From Parapristionchus giblindavisi (taxonomy: Eukaryota > Nematoda > Chromadorea > Rhabditida > Diplogasteridae): DNA of 64,000 nt. Below the pieces are notes generated by a model. That model saw nothing but the letters and a program-made list of their open reading frames with translations, had not been told where the DNA came from and made no database searches. The translations under genes were made by a program, and so were the position numbers. Position 1 is the first letter of the stretch; each line of letters starts with the position of its first letter. Positions 48,201 through 59,128 of this stretch are shown piece after piece. The stretch is taken from positions 148,846 to 212,845 of the forward strand of contig CALSFV010000399.1 of assembly GCA_943737045.1 (NCBI GenBank), given 5' to 3'.

Positions 48201-50841
48201 TTCTGAAACATCGAGAATTGCAGCTGAATGTGAGATATGTGTAATTTGCAAAAATCGAAAATTAAATTTCTTGTAAATCGCAAGAGTAAGAGGTAGCTTT
48301 ATTATGTCATTATACTCGTAGTAATGCGAGTGCACAGGAAAAATATACAAGTAATCTCGGACTACATTTTTTTTAAATTTAAAAAAATCATTATTTTATT
48401 TTTATTTTTTCAAACCCCACATTCAGTCGACCGTCAAGGCAAGTTGATTCATAGGGCGGATGGTGGCTGTTGCATGTGCGTTTGCAGAAACGACTGCAAC
48501 GTGAAGAATCGTGGTTTCGCAGATCTCGAATTTATTTTTTTAATTAACAAACTTGAATATTTATATGTTTCTTTAATATAAATCGGTTGGAAGGTAGCGT
48601 ACTGCATCCAAGGCTGTACCATTTTTATCAGTAGGAGTATACGGTATTGAACAACCGTAATCGCCAGGAATCGCGAACTGATTTTTTTTTCAGTCGATCC
48701 ATGATTTTCAACCATGACCCGGGGTTCATGGTTGAGAATGGCTGAGGTCGAAAAATTCGTGCTGGTCCGAGATCAAATACTATTTGGCATTATATCAACA
48801 GTGGGCCAACTTTTATTTTCATGAATACCATAACTCGAATTACCGTAATAGTTATGCAAACATCTGAATTTTACGAGAATTTCACCACATTATTATAGGA
48901 TACGGTAGCTAGATTACGGTAATTCGAGTTATGGTATCCATAAAAATAAAAGTTGGACCACTGTTGATATAATGCCACATAGTATTTGCTCTGGGATCAT
49001 CATGAATTATTCGACCTCAGCCATTCTCAACCATGAACCCCGGGTCATGGTTGAAAATCATGGATCGACTGAAAAAAAATCAGTTCGCGATTCCTGGCGA
49101 TTACGGTTGTTCAATACCGTATACTCCTACTGATAAAAATGGTACAGCTTTGGATGCAGTACGCTACCTTCCAACCGATTTATATTAAAGAAACATATAA
49201 ATATTCAAGTTTGTTAATTAAAAAAATAAATTCGAGATCTGCGAAACCACGATTCTTCACGTTGCAATCGTTTCTGCAAACGCACATGCAACAGTCACCA
49301 TCCGCCCTATGAATCAACTTGCCTTGACGGTCGACTGAATGTGGGGGTTGAAAAAATAAAAATAAAATAATGATTTTTCTAAATTTTTAAAAAATGTAGT
49401 CCGAGATTACTTGTATATTTTTCCTGTGCACTCGCATTACTACGAGTATAATGACATAATAAAGCTACCTCTTACTCTGGAGATTTACAAGAAATTTAAT
49501 TTTCGATTTTTGCAAATTACACATATCTCACATTCAGCTGCAATTCTCGACGTTTCAGAAAACATGGATTTTTACGGGAATGTGACCTTCATGTACATAA
49601 TTGTCAGGGCTACAATATGCACTATGTCAGTGCTTGCCGTCTCTCTTCAATGAGGATAGAAGAGGAAAAATCTTAAAATCAGATACGAAAAAACTTATCC
49701 AGAATGATATGATATTACTGTTCGGCTGTGTTTGTAAGAGTGCATGGCATGTTATTTACCAATAAAAAGAAATAATAGTCCTAGCTATCGCGATTGAAAA
49801 GTTATGAATTTTTCAATTTTTTATTTTATGCGGCATATGTGAGCCGGGTTTGAGCCGCAGGGCATTTTCACTATAACTTTCATCGGTCTCCCCCCGGTAT
49901 GTGTCTATGATGAAAGTATTGAGGGCCAGATCGAAATTCCTCGCGAATGTCCGGACCATGCTCGAGTCTTACCGAGCCGGTCTCTTAACGGGAGCGTAAC
50001 CATAAGTCGAAAAGTATGTTGCAAATTACCAAGCCCATACATGGGCGCCGACATGGGGGTGCCCCTGTAAAATTAGGGCATTTCGATAATTTGTGGAATG
50101 CACCCTGTAAAAAATGACGTTTAGGTGGAAATTTTTGAAAAAAAGTGAAGACCCCTGTAAAATTAACCATTTTTCGTTCGGATGCCCCCTGTAAAGTCGA
50201 GCTCCAGGTACCCCGCCCATGTATGACCAAGCCTGACCGGATTTTGAGCCAACATTTCACAAAAATCGAAAGAAAATCCTGACTGGATTTTGGGCCTAAT
50301 TTGCCAAAAATCGAAAAACCTGATCGGATTTTGAAAACCCATAACCTAGCTATTCGACCTATGGGAGCGCAACCTCTTTCAATGGTCTCTTCAGCGGTCT
50401 GCGCTCTCTCGTTGTTAGAGAACATGGAAATAGTGTGGGTAATGAAGAAACCATTGAATGAGGTCACCCTCCCTTTAAATATTAATAAAATATTAATTTA
50501 TTTACATTTTTCCTCTTATTATTAACATCGATGGTTTTAGTTCCCTTTTACGATTGAAAAGTATCTATCAAAACATGGTTGAATTTGGCATGATATCAAA
50601 AATACGCCATAGGAATAGTTTCTTTCGATACATTATCAAATAATATTTTAAAAGTCTACTGGTTTTGGTCACCGTTGATGAAAATATACTAATATATCTA
50701 TATATGCCGTAAAAATCGATAAACTACTAAACTCAATAATTGCAGACACTAAAGGAGGATCCGGTTGTGATTGAACTTGAAGATGATGATGAAGACGTCG
50801 AGAATAACAAGGCACGAAATGATTTGATAATTATCGATTGA
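45026..50841 (+). CDS. R2: RING-finger coiled-coil protein, putative E3 ubiquitin ligase (337 aa)
   Basis: Eight exons parallel R1: 45026-45142, 45594-45876, 45935-45988, 46170-46298, 46509-46585, 46774-46884, 47605-47751, 50746-50841. The protein starts MDPFLNDADVD and has a much shorter linker than R1. The RING is C124-x2-C127, C145, H147, C150-x2-C153, C175-x2-C178, and is preceded by the family hallmark YLRDAREFGRERSRHGKDCM. A basic/acidic coiled coil and an acidic end (IELEDDDEDVE) follow. The exon-2 acceptor lies beside a GTGTTACATTT-type hairpin that replaced the usual acceptor region, so the splice at 45594 is the least certain. The last intron holds a 2.2-kb TTAA-flanked palindrome plus two smaller MITEs. 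The frame is intact. Confidence 0.82.
45457..45582. mobile_element. GTGTTACATTTG repeat at the R2 exon-2 acceptor
   Basis: Several direct and inverted units (GTGCGCACGGCGTGC) lie between TGTGGTGTTACA and CGACCACA, replacing the intron end seen in R4. The acceptor used by R2 would lie about 11 bp downstream. Confidence 0.65.
47127..47246. mobile_element. MITE, CATAGGTCGA family, nested in a palindrome (R2 intron 6)
   Basis: CATAGGTCGAAAAGTATG to ATTCGATCTATG, flanked by ACGATAGT/ACGGTAGT. The host palindrome spans about 47000-47418 (CCAGGGTCTAAAAA and inverse TTTTTAGACCCTGG). Confidence 0.75.
47768..49984. mobile_element. 2.2-kb TTAA-flanked palindromic transposon (R2 intron 7)
   Basis: Ends GAGACTGGCTCGGTAAGACT with a 19/20 inverse match, TTAA on both sides, arms of about 1.1 kb and a short loop near 48855-48910. 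No long open frame. The TTAA target suggests piggyBac-type mobilisation. R4, the inverted relative of R2, lacks it. Confidence 0.92.
50036..50225. mobile_element. MITE, CATACATGGGCG family (R2 intron 7)
   Basis: 190 bp with the same ends as 15883-16074, flanked by 8-bp ACCAAGCC. It is inserted inside a CATAGGTCGA-type MITE spanning about 50002-50362. Confidence 0.9.
50363..50474. mobile_element. TTAA-family MITE, left end abutting another MITE (R2 intron 7)
   Basis: Starts GGGAGCGCAACCTC directly after a CATAGGTCGA-family end, and ends CCTCCCT followed by TTAA. Confidence 0.7.
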
Positions 50842-51121
50842 TTTTTTTTGCAATTATCGATTGATTTATCCAACAATTCTTGATCTTGTATTGTATTATG
50901 GTGTACGATGCCCGCATGATTCCAACATATCTACGGGAAATACCATAATCATTTAGCATTACTTCATTACTATCAAATCTTGTTTCATTTTGTTGTACTT
51001 TTTGTTGTTTATCGAGTACGAAACTTGTTACATTGTCTGTTAACGTATCCGTTTGTTTCTCTTGATTTGGAGTAAATTTGTTTTTGTATTCTTCATGTGC
51101 ATCGCCTTTACAGTCCACCTT

Positions 51122-51226
51122 TAATGGCACACTAATTTTACCATTCGCACTGACAATACTCTCTCGCAGACAAAAAAGCGAGAGTGTGGCCAGACCAAAG
51201 ATTTCCAAATTAGCTCGGGGTGTGAC
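51122..51226. mobile_element. AGGCACACC-family MITE
   Basis: ATGGCACACTAATTTTACC with inverse AAATTAGCTCGGGGTGTG; stem with CTCTCGCAGAC. Confidence 0.65.
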
Positions 51227-51478
51227 TTTTCCCGTATCCGGCTCGTTGCACAGAATGATGAGCTCTGCTAGTGAATCACAATCATTATTTCTCTCGAGTT
51301 ATCATGGCGTCTTTGATTGCAGTTTCACAAGGGAAGCTCCAGTTGCGACGGAAACGATTCTGAAAGGGACCCATATGGGTAGTTATGGTTGAGGGGGGAC
51401 CGCCAAAAATGTTTTCAAAAGCTGCATGCATATGATCATATTTATCAAGAGTAGGCCCTCAGATGTACATATTGGGCC

Positions 51479-51660
51479 CATACATGGGCGTGCCCCCTGT
51501 AAAATTAGGACTTTTCAAAAATCGTGTGGAATGCCTTCTGTAAAAACTGAAGTTTATGCGAAATATAAATTTTTTTGGAATACCCCCTGTAAAATTAACC
51601 CTTTCGTACAATTTTCTGTTCGAATGCCCCCTGTTGAATCGAGCTCCAGGTAACCCGCCC
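51479..51660. mobile_element. MITE, CATACATGGGCG family
   Basis: CATACATGGGCGTG to CCCGCCCATGTAC, with TTGGGCC repeated on both sides. The matching site in the minus arm (about 53573-53592) is uninterrupted, so this insertion came after the inverted duplication or was lost from the other arm. Confidence 0.8.
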
Positions 51661-51862
51661 ATGTACATGTTGGGCCAATCCTGACTCCTCGCCTTTCTTT
51701 GTTATTTCCAATCAATTCATTCTATTCTTATGGAAGACAGTGGGTGGGACAAGGCAGCACCCAATCGATTGATTGAAAACCACGAGTCCGGTATTAGATA
51801 TTTCGAAATGGCGCATTTAGAAATGATAAGGGCGATGGGTTGATGGAGAGAGAGAAGACCCT

Positions 51863-51972
<110 letters not shown>

Positions 51973-52136
51973 ACGAATAAGGAAAAGAAATCAGAATGAT
52001 AAAAGACAGATGGGGAGGAGTCATGATAAAATGTAGCTGAGAGTGGAGAGGGATGATTATTCCTCCTTCTTTCTAACTATCTTGGCCTCCTTTCCAGTAT
52101 CTCTTCCTCACTACCCCTTGATTCCTTATATTTCGA

Positions 52137-52214
52137 TCGAGTTATCGATTTTCTTGACTTTTAGTCATTGTTCGAATCGATCGCTCCCATATTATTGCCT
52201 GCCGAATGTTTGAA
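52137..52214 (+). promoter_or_regulatory. Conserved upstream block of RING genes (R3)
   Basis: Same words as at 44623: GTTATCGATTTTCTTG, CGAATCGATCGCTCCC, TTGCCTGCCGAATG. An AAAT microsatellite separates it from the start codon. Confidence 0.4.
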
Positions 52215-52303
52215 TAGTTTGAAACCAAAATCGCCTTGTGCGACGGAAATCTATCTATCCCCTTCCCCCTTATACATATCACCCCTTCTCATTATGTGTG
52301 ATG

Positions 52304-52415
<112 letters not shown>

Positions 52416-52437
52416 ATATAAATGGTTTGCTTGAGAG

Positions 52438-52712
52438 ATGGATTCGTTCCTATATCACGTGGACGCGGACGCTGGTGCATTCGATTTCCCGCGGGAAGAA
52501 GCTCATATGAATCTTCCGCCGCCGCATCCGCATGCACTTCCGCAACCACAGCCTGTCAACGCGCGGCGAACTCGACAACGACCAGAGGGTGTTCGGATGA
52601 TGGAACGATTTGCAAGGGATTGGGTACTGTAGCCATTGGGTTACTGCAAGCACTTGGGTTCTGTAAATATTGATTGATTATTGATTACACCTTCAGGCAC
52701 ATGCACAGCCGC
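52438..52712 (+). pseudogene. R3: 5' fragment of a RING-family gene at the inversion centre
   Basis: Exon 1 begins at 52438 (MDSFLYHVDADAGAFDFP) and runs to about 52615, aligning with exon 1 of R5 (NLP...NARR...QRP...RM). The expected GT donor is not seen. The aligned position reads GC-AAGG, and the frame otherwise stops at TAG in 52630-52632. The intron-1 words GTACTGTAGCCATTGG and an acceptor followed by AHAQPH (about 52691-52712) are present, after which homology to the family ends abruptly. The missing continuation of exon 2 is found inverted at 53120-53268. No RING exon follows on this strand, so the gene is broken. Confidence 0.7.
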
Positions 52713-53119
52713 ACGTGAGCTTTTGATTGTTTTTCTTTTGATTGTCGTCTACTGCTTCCAAGTAATTTTTGCCGCTAAAAATCAAAGCAAACAGTTCAAT
52801 TCGCGGTTTCTCTTCATATTTTTTTGATAAATCGTTTAATAACTCATAAAGCACAGCGTTCTCATGACTTTCAAAGCAAGAACGACCGCTCAACATACAA
52901 ACTCTCTCGAATACAATGGTCTCTCCTTTGTCTTGCTTTGGAAGAAAAATGGCTTGGACCAGAATACTGTGAAAGCGAGAGTAGAACGAGCGAGTGTGCG
53001 ATAAAAGCTGTGGAAGGGTGCGCAGCACCCTTCCGCGCTAGCGCAATGCTCCTACCGCGCTAAAAAAAGTTTAAATATAAAACGCTCAGAAGTAAAACAA
53101 TTTTCGGCTCTGCCCCTCT
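52713..53119. other. Unpaired centre of the inverted duplication
   Basis: Contains a segment (about 52870-52945) also found at 32190-32260 and, inverted, at 43600-43670: AACGACCGCTCAACATA, AACTCTCTC, CTTTGTCTTGCTTT. It also holds a small hairpin GGAAGGGTGCGCAGCACCCTTCC. No gene seen. Confidence 0.6.
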
Positions 53120-53268
53120 TATTTGTGGCGGAGACTCCGACTGCGGCATTCCAGTGGTCGAATGCTTGTTGAATCAGCATTAACGTCTCAGGATCAATCA
53201 GTGGGTTGGTGCAGACAGCTGGAAGAGTGTCCACATGCGGCTGTGCATGTGCCTGAAGGTTATGTAAC
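53120..53268 (-). pseudogene. R3-like exon 2 fragment, inverted
   Basis: Read on the minus strand after a CAG acceptor, this encodes AHAQPHVDTLPAVCTNP and, further on, MLIQQAFDHWNAA. It aligns with exon 2 of R5 (YAQQQVDALRALYDNP, QQEFDRLNAA). Homology stops at NAA and the RING half is absent. Upstream on the minus strand, 53270-53333 repeats intron 1 of R3, and then homology jumps to sequence upstream of R3, so exon 1 is deleted here. Confidence 0.7.
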
Positions 53269-53440
53269 AATCAATAATGAAATAGATTACAAAACCCAAG
53301 TGCATACAGTAACCCAATGGCTACAGTACCGCCAAGATAGTTAGAAAGAAGAAGGAATAATCATCCCTCTCCACTCTCAGCCACATTTTATCAGGACTCC
53401 TCCCCATCTGTCTTTCATCATTCTGATTTCGTCTCCTTAC

Positions 53441-53479
<39 letters not shown>

Positions 53480-53702
53480 GTCTGTCTGTCTGTCTTGTCC
53501 CTCTCACTGTCTTCAATAAGAAAAGAATGAATTGATTGGAAATAACTAACAACAATAAGACAAGGAAGAAGTCAGGATTGGCCCAACATGCACATCTGAC
53601 AAGCCTACTCTGTGAGGGACTACTCTTGATAAATATGTTTAGACTGAATCTGCAATCAAAGACGCCATGATAACTGTAAAGAAATAATGATTGTGATTCA
53701 CT

Positions 53703-53815
53703 AGCAAAAAAAACTAATTTGAAAATCTTTGGTCTGGCCACACTCTCTCGCTTTTTTTGTCTGCGAGGGAGTATTGTCAATGCGGATGGTAAAATTATCT
53801 TGGATTGTGCCTTTA
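53703..53815. mobile_element. AGGCACACC-family MITE
   Basis: CTAATTTGAAAATCTTTGG with inverse ATTATCTTGGATTGTGCC. Matches 51122-51226 in the mirrored arm. Confidence 0.65.
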
Positions 53816-53984
53816 AAGGTGGACTTCAAAGTTGATGCCGATCAAAAATACAAAGCCGAATTTACTCAAAATTGAGAGAAAAAAGTGTATGCATTAACAG
53901 ACAATGTAAGTTTTGTAATCCATAAACAACCACAGTACAAGCGTGCAACAAAGTAGCAAAAGATATGATATTAATGAAGTAAAG

Positions 53985-54098
53985 CTAATTTGAAACCAAT
54001 TTGAGACTCCTTGGTCTGGCCACACTTTCTCGAGTTCTTTGTCTGCGAGAGAGTGCTGCCAGAGCGGAGAGTCAAATTGGCTTGTGGTGCGCCTTCAA
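53985..54098. mobile_element. AGGCACACC-family MITE
   Basis: GCTAATTTGAAACC with inverse AAATTGGCTTGTGGTGCGCC and the CACACTTTCTCG stem. Confidence 0.6.
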
Positions 54099-55592
54099 AT
54101 GATTATGGTATTTCCTGTAGACATGTTAGAGTCATGCAGGCATCGTTCACCCTAATACAATAAAAGGATCAACAATCGTTGGATAAATCAATCGATAATT
54201 AGCAAAATCAATCGATAATCATCAATTCTTGATATTCATTGATTGACCGACGGAATTATTGGATGACTCATCAGCTGCTTCATCATCTGCTATTTCGATC
54301 AAAACCGGATCCTCTTTTAGTATCTATAATTATTGATTTATCGATTTTCATGTATAAGAATTGTAATATATTTTCATCAACGGTAAATGAAAACAGTAGA
54401 TCCTAAAGACTTTTCACTTGTTAACGTATCAAAAAATTCTATTAGTATGTGACATACTGTATGTCGTGTCATATTTTTTTCAAATCCAACCATGAACGAA
54501 ATTCAACCCTGTTTAGATTGATATACTTTTCAATAGTCGATTTGAAGAAGAGAAATGCAATTAAATTAATATTAATTAAAATAAAATCCAACCTCACAAT
54601 CAGCCATTCTCTTGACTTGATCTGTCATTCGGGCCAAATCTGCATTGGCCTCCTCTTCAGCCTTCTTCTTTCTCTCCAAACAAACAAATCTCTGCTCGAC
54701 CTCATCAGAATCGCCCGCCTTGCATGGAACCTCGATGGCCGTCTGAACAGAGATCAAAGATCAAAGATCGAAAAGCATAAAATCATAAGATCAAAGATCA
54801 CAAAAGAGATCGAACTGACAATTATAAAGGGACGAGAGAGTTTTCTCTGATTTATATTTATTTCGGCGATTTTTATCAGAGTGATAGTGTTGTTAATAAG
54901 ACAATCAAAGATTAAAACAACAATATCAAGTATTAAGAAAGGCGAAATTGTCAAAGATCAAAGATCAAATGCATAACTCACAGCATTGGCCATTTTCTCG
55001 AGTGACATTTGTAGTTCCTTAATCGTCTTGAGCCTCTTCTTCTTCTCTTCGTTCACAATCGAGATCAGATCATCCGCTTTCTATTCAACTGAAAAAATCA
55101 ATCAATATCAATATAATCAACCAATATTAAATATCGGATGTCATAAAATATAACGCTTTGTAATAATAATAAGAATAATAATTGATAGATTTTGAGAAGT
55201 TTATTGATTGATTTATGGTAGTTATTGATTGTTGTCTACCGTACCTTCCTATTCAAATCGGTAATTGTTTCCCTCTGTTCTTTGATCTCAATCTCGGCTA
55301 GTTCGTGTTGACGTGCAAAGTCTGAAGCAAAATAATTGTTCGGTTAATTTTAAAATCCACTAATTACATACTTCACTTTACACAACAACAAAAAAAACTA
55401 AGGTTGTACTATCCGGCACTGAGAGTTTCAAAATTATCTACCTTGCCTACCTCTAGCATTTCAAATCATAAATCAATGAATAAAATAAATATTTATATAT
55501 ATATTGCATAAAAATGCACAAACAATCTCCTTGATGGCGGGCAGATTCTTGGCGGGGACGACCTTGCTTCATACCGGACACGATAATTATAA

Positions 55593-55632
<40 letters not shown>

Positions 55633-56596
55633 GTTGCTAATCCGTGTCCGATTTGCCGCCTCTGCAGTGTTCTTCGAAATCTGCTCCACGCATCCTGGAA
55701 TATTATAATAATTATCACTAGATCTAGCAGAGCTTTAAGAAAAAATCATCGCGAAAATATATTAAAGATTCTTAAATTGGAGAAAAACCTTGCACAATTT
55801 TCATACACAATCGTACAGGCCTTAAAATCTCACACATTTCTTATTTTAAATTCAGCTTACAGTATTCCTATCTACATAAAAATGCAGTTTCGCTAATTAT
55901 ATGCAAGGCAGTGAAATCAAAGATCAAGCAAGAAAATCCATAATTTAAAAGATCAAAAAGATACTGCCAAAGATAAAGCGGGAAAAGTTCACCTCCACAA
56001 ATGAGATGACCACACTGCAGAGCGACCGGTACCAGACGTTTCGGAACTGAAAAGATCAAATGTCAAAAAATAAATTTCAAAGATCAAAGATCAAATTACC
56101 GTACCATCCTGGAAGTCTTCGAAGCAGACCGGGCACTCTGCACGTTTCTTGATCTCACTCATGCAGTCCTTTCCGTGGCGACTGCGTTCGCTGCCAAACT
56201 CGCTCGCGTCACGCAGATACGACGGTCCGGGCGGTGGAGAACGCGACCGCGAGCGGAAACGTACGCGGCACACGCGGACGCGACGCGACGCGCCGGCGCT
56301 GGCGCCTGATGCTCCGGTTGGGGCGCTGGCGCCTGATCGACGAATATATCGTCTAGATCGTCCAGAGGTGGCGGATTTCCCTGCAGGTTCTTTAATCAAG
56401 AAGCAATCAATAATGAAAAATATACGCAAAATCCATATGCTCACTCCCGCCTTTGCAGGGTTATATCGTAGTTAGTAGCGAGCGAACAGTAACTTTTTAT
56501 TTACCCTTTAGCTTCTGTTTCGCTATTTCATGAGGATATAGTCTATCATATAGAGAAAAAAGAAAGTAAAAGCAAGATACTTTTCGCGTAGTTAAT

Positions 56597-56606
56597 ATGT
56601 TTATTA

Positions 56607-56680
<74 letters not shown>
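56597..56680. repeat. (TTA)n microsatellite (R4 intron 1)
   Basis: Counterpart of the (AAT)n run at 45214-45251 in R2 intron 1, expanded. Confidence 0.9.
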
Positions 56681-56843
56681 AAATTACCCTGCAAAACCAG
56701 GAGACAGTAATCCAATGGCTACAGTACCCCAAGTTGGGGTCCCCAACTTGAGGTCCACAAGCGAAAGGTGTCTCTTATGCGGAGTTTTTTTGACATTGAA
56801 CAACTTTATCAGCTAATGGGTGTTTCGTTTACATATGAAGTTA

Positions 56844-56942
56844 GGCGGTGTTACATTTTCAAAACGTGCGCACGTGCACGTGCGTTTTATTTACTGAAAA
56901 ACGCACGTGGACGCGCACCAGTTATGAAAATGTAACACCGCA
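56844..56942. mobile_element. GTGTTACATTTTC hairpin MITE (R4 intron 1)
   Basis: GCGGTGTTACATTTTCAAAA with inverse ATGAAAATGTAACACCGC around a GCACGTG-rich core. Confidence 0.75.
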
Positions 56943-57212
56943 TCACAGAATTGTTTTATATAGTGGGTAGATTTAGGCAAAAAATCGTTATTTTTCGCTT
57001 AAACTGTAATATTTCGCGTGAAAATGACGTTTTGAAAATGCAACACCGTCTTGCCAATTGTGGTTGTTGTTGAGGCGGAAGATTCATGTGGGCATGCGGT
57101 TCTTCCGGTTGCGGCACTGCCATGAAGTTGTTGAGAAGCACGAACTCGGGTCCCAAAAAGTGATCGAATATCTCTTCCTCCTCGTAAGGGTAATTCAGGA
57201 AAAGATCCATCG

Positions 57213-57336
57213 CACAGAAAAATAAGTGTTATCCACGGAGCATAAGACCTGAAAAGTGTCATATTTGAGCTCAAAAAGTGTTAAATATAACAGTTTTCAG
57301 GTCTTATGCTCCGTGGATAACACTTATTTTTCTGTG
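57213..57336. mobile_element. 124-bp hairpin MITE, 2 bp before the R4 start codon
   Basis: CACAGAAAAATAAGTGTTAT and its exact inverse enclose CCACGGAGCATAAGACCTG and inverse. It separates the R4 ATG from the conserved GTTTGAGGGATC leader. Confidence 0.85.
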
Positions 57337-57344
57337 TGATCCCT

Positions 57345-57425
57345 CAAACAAACCATTCAAACCTTCCGGAGAATAATCATATCGATTAGAGCAATGGGTA
57401 AAAGGCAAGAAAATCGATATATCAT
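57345..57425 (-). promoter_or_regulatory. Conserved upstream block of RING genes (R4)
   Basis: Minus-strand words ATATCGATTTTCTTGCC, TTTTACCCATTG and TAATCGATATG match the block of R2 in inverted orientation. Confidence 0.35.
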
Positions 57426-57967
57426 CAGCGAAACAGTAAATAAAATGTTAGCAGTTATTCTTAGAAGAGCATAGCTCATGACAGATCAAAAAGGAGAAAC
57501 GGTACAGAAAGTTAACCACATCAGATTGCAGCAACGTACAGTATTCCCACGTCTACAATAATCCTCCCCTGAATTATCAATTCAATTCGTAATTCTAGAA
57601 TTAGTAATTATCAATCCTAAAGATATTAGCAATGCTAACACTGGGATTGTCGCGTAAAATTGCCGTGAGTATCAACAGCGAAGCAAGCTGCCCCCAGAAT
57701 GCTTTGAAACGGTTGGGCGCAGTTTTCGTAATGGCCGCCATGGAACTCTTTTATGGCCTTGCCTCGTTGCTGATACTCGCGGCAAACTTTCGGAACGATA
57801 CCAGTGAAATTGGCAATCTTCGACAAAACAATGTCTAACGGCATACCAGTGCATAGCCGCAGTCTCTGGTGTCTAACAGCATACCAGGGAAACTTTTGGA
57901 CTTTTTCCTTGAAAGCGTAGCAAACGAGGGATCGACACTAGGTCGGATGAGTGCTATTTGCAATTAA

Positions 57968-58070
57968 AGGGGGCGTTACCTCACTCAATAGCCTCTTCAT
58001 TGCGCACACTGTTTCTCTGTTCTCTAACAACGAGAGAGCATTGCGCGTCGAAGAGACCGCTGACAAAGGT
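57968..58070. mobile_element. TTAA-family MITE, right end eroded
   Basis: TTAA then AGGGGGCGTTACCTCACTC, with the family core (GAGAGCATTGCGCGTCGAAG). The right terminus is lost. Confidence 0.65.
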
Positions 58071-58351
58071 TTCGGTGCCTATAAGAGACAAGCGCCAAAG
58101 AACAGACAAAGTATGCAAATATTTCTCGGAAAAGGAAGCAGTTATTAGTAAAATATTTTAGCCAAGGAGTATTTTTAGTAAAAAAAGGATAGAGAGCGCG
58201 AGATAGAAAAACAGAGAATTTTAGAGGGAGAACGGAGATTTGATAGGGAGAAGATGCACCGAGGGAAAACGAGATAGACTGACAGACTAACAATAAGAGA
58301 TAGAGTTTGGAGGAGTATAACGACAAATGAAATGTTCACAATACTCCTTAA

Positions 58352-58463
58352 TGCACCGTTACATTTGCCTTACGTGCCTATGCCGTAACCCCCTCCGTCG
58401 CGTCGGACACGCGGCGGAGGGGGTTACGGCGTAGGCACGTAAGGCAAATGTAACAGTGCATAA
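58352..58463. mobile_element. GTTACATTTGCC hairpin MITE
   Basis: GTTACATTTGCCTTACGTGCC and its inverse enclose GCGGAGGGGGTTACGGCG. TAA-like flanks fit a Harbinger-type target. Confidence 0.8.
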
Positions 58464-58471
58464 AGGATAAC

Positions 58472-58567
58472 TTAACTCACTGTATTGGCAACACTCTCAC
58501 CTAGACAAAAGAAAACGAGAGTGTGACCAGAGCGGAGTTTCAAATTTGCTCGGGGTTTGCCTTTAAC
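58472..58567. mobile_element. AGGCACACC-family MITE
   Basis: Mirrored-arm counterpart of 42410-42523; right end AAATTTGCTCGGGGTTTGCC. Confidence 0.65.
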
Positions 58568-58920
58568 TTTGAGTTAGCACCGAAATATTAGTCGGGCACA
58601 GAAACCATGGTTTTGGCGAGAGGTAGTGGGGAGACGGAGGAGGTGTAAGAGAATTGAATATAGGAGGCAGAGAAGAGTGAGAAAGAAGACTACACGATTA
58701 CATGATCGTAGCCTTCTTTCTAGATAGTGAAGACAAGTGATATCAGAGGAGAAATGAAATAACACGAGTGATCCGGAATAGAAAGATGAAAGCAATGCCA
58801 CCTGTGTGCTAACGGACAATGAGGGGTAGATAAGATCAAAGATCGTCTCACTGTCAGAAGAAGCTCATTGTCCATCAAACTTGAATCATGACACAACAAC
58901 GAAGTAAGTGCAACGAAGTA

Positions 58921-59128
58921 CTCTGGTATTTTCAAACTAGTAGTTTACTTATATTTCCCACTAGCCGTAGACTTGCAAGTCTACGGCTAGTTAAACGTAA
59001 GTTTACTAGAAGTGGTGTATAATACGGCAATGCATTTCGTCAAATGTTCTTTCACTAGTAGTAAACTAACAGTGAACTGCTAGTCTGTGACGTCACGTAA
59101 GTAAACTACTAGTTTGGAAATACCAGAG
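58921..59128. mobile_element. 208-bp TA-flanked MITE
   Basis: CTCTGGTATTTTCAAACTAG and inverse, TA on both sides, with an internal hairpin (CCGTAGACTTGCAAGTCTACGG). Tc1/mariner-like by target. Confidence 0.75.

Larger units (their letters stand above)
54222..57210 (-). pseudogene. R4: decayed inverted copy of R2 (RING-coiled-coil family)
   Basis: All eight exon equivalents are present on the minus strand: 57055-57210, 56105-56389, 55993-56046, about 55560-55695, 55245-55321, 54982-55088, 54593-54742, 54222-54323. Exon 1 starts MDLFLNYPYEEEE. Several lesions argue for a pseudogene. The exon-1 donor is GC instead of GT and a hairpin repeat follows it directly. Exon 2 has a 2-bp gain relative to R2 just before the VRVCRVRFR segment. 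Exon 4, the second half of the RING, contains a TAA/ATA microsatellite (about 55590-55632) and a TGC to TGA change at the second Cys of the final CPVC. Exon 6 has a 4-bp loss. The remaining coiled-coil exon 7 and the acidic last exon are still open. Confidence 0.82.

Noticed and set aside
49411..49653. 80-residue frame in the 2.2-kb palindrome (also inverted at 48108-48350)
   Set aside because: Both copies are the two arms of the same non-coding palindrome; no start, homology or extension.
54449..54850. Plus-strand frame over R4 exon 7
   Set aside because: It is antisense to a coiled-coil exon that aligns with R1 and R2.
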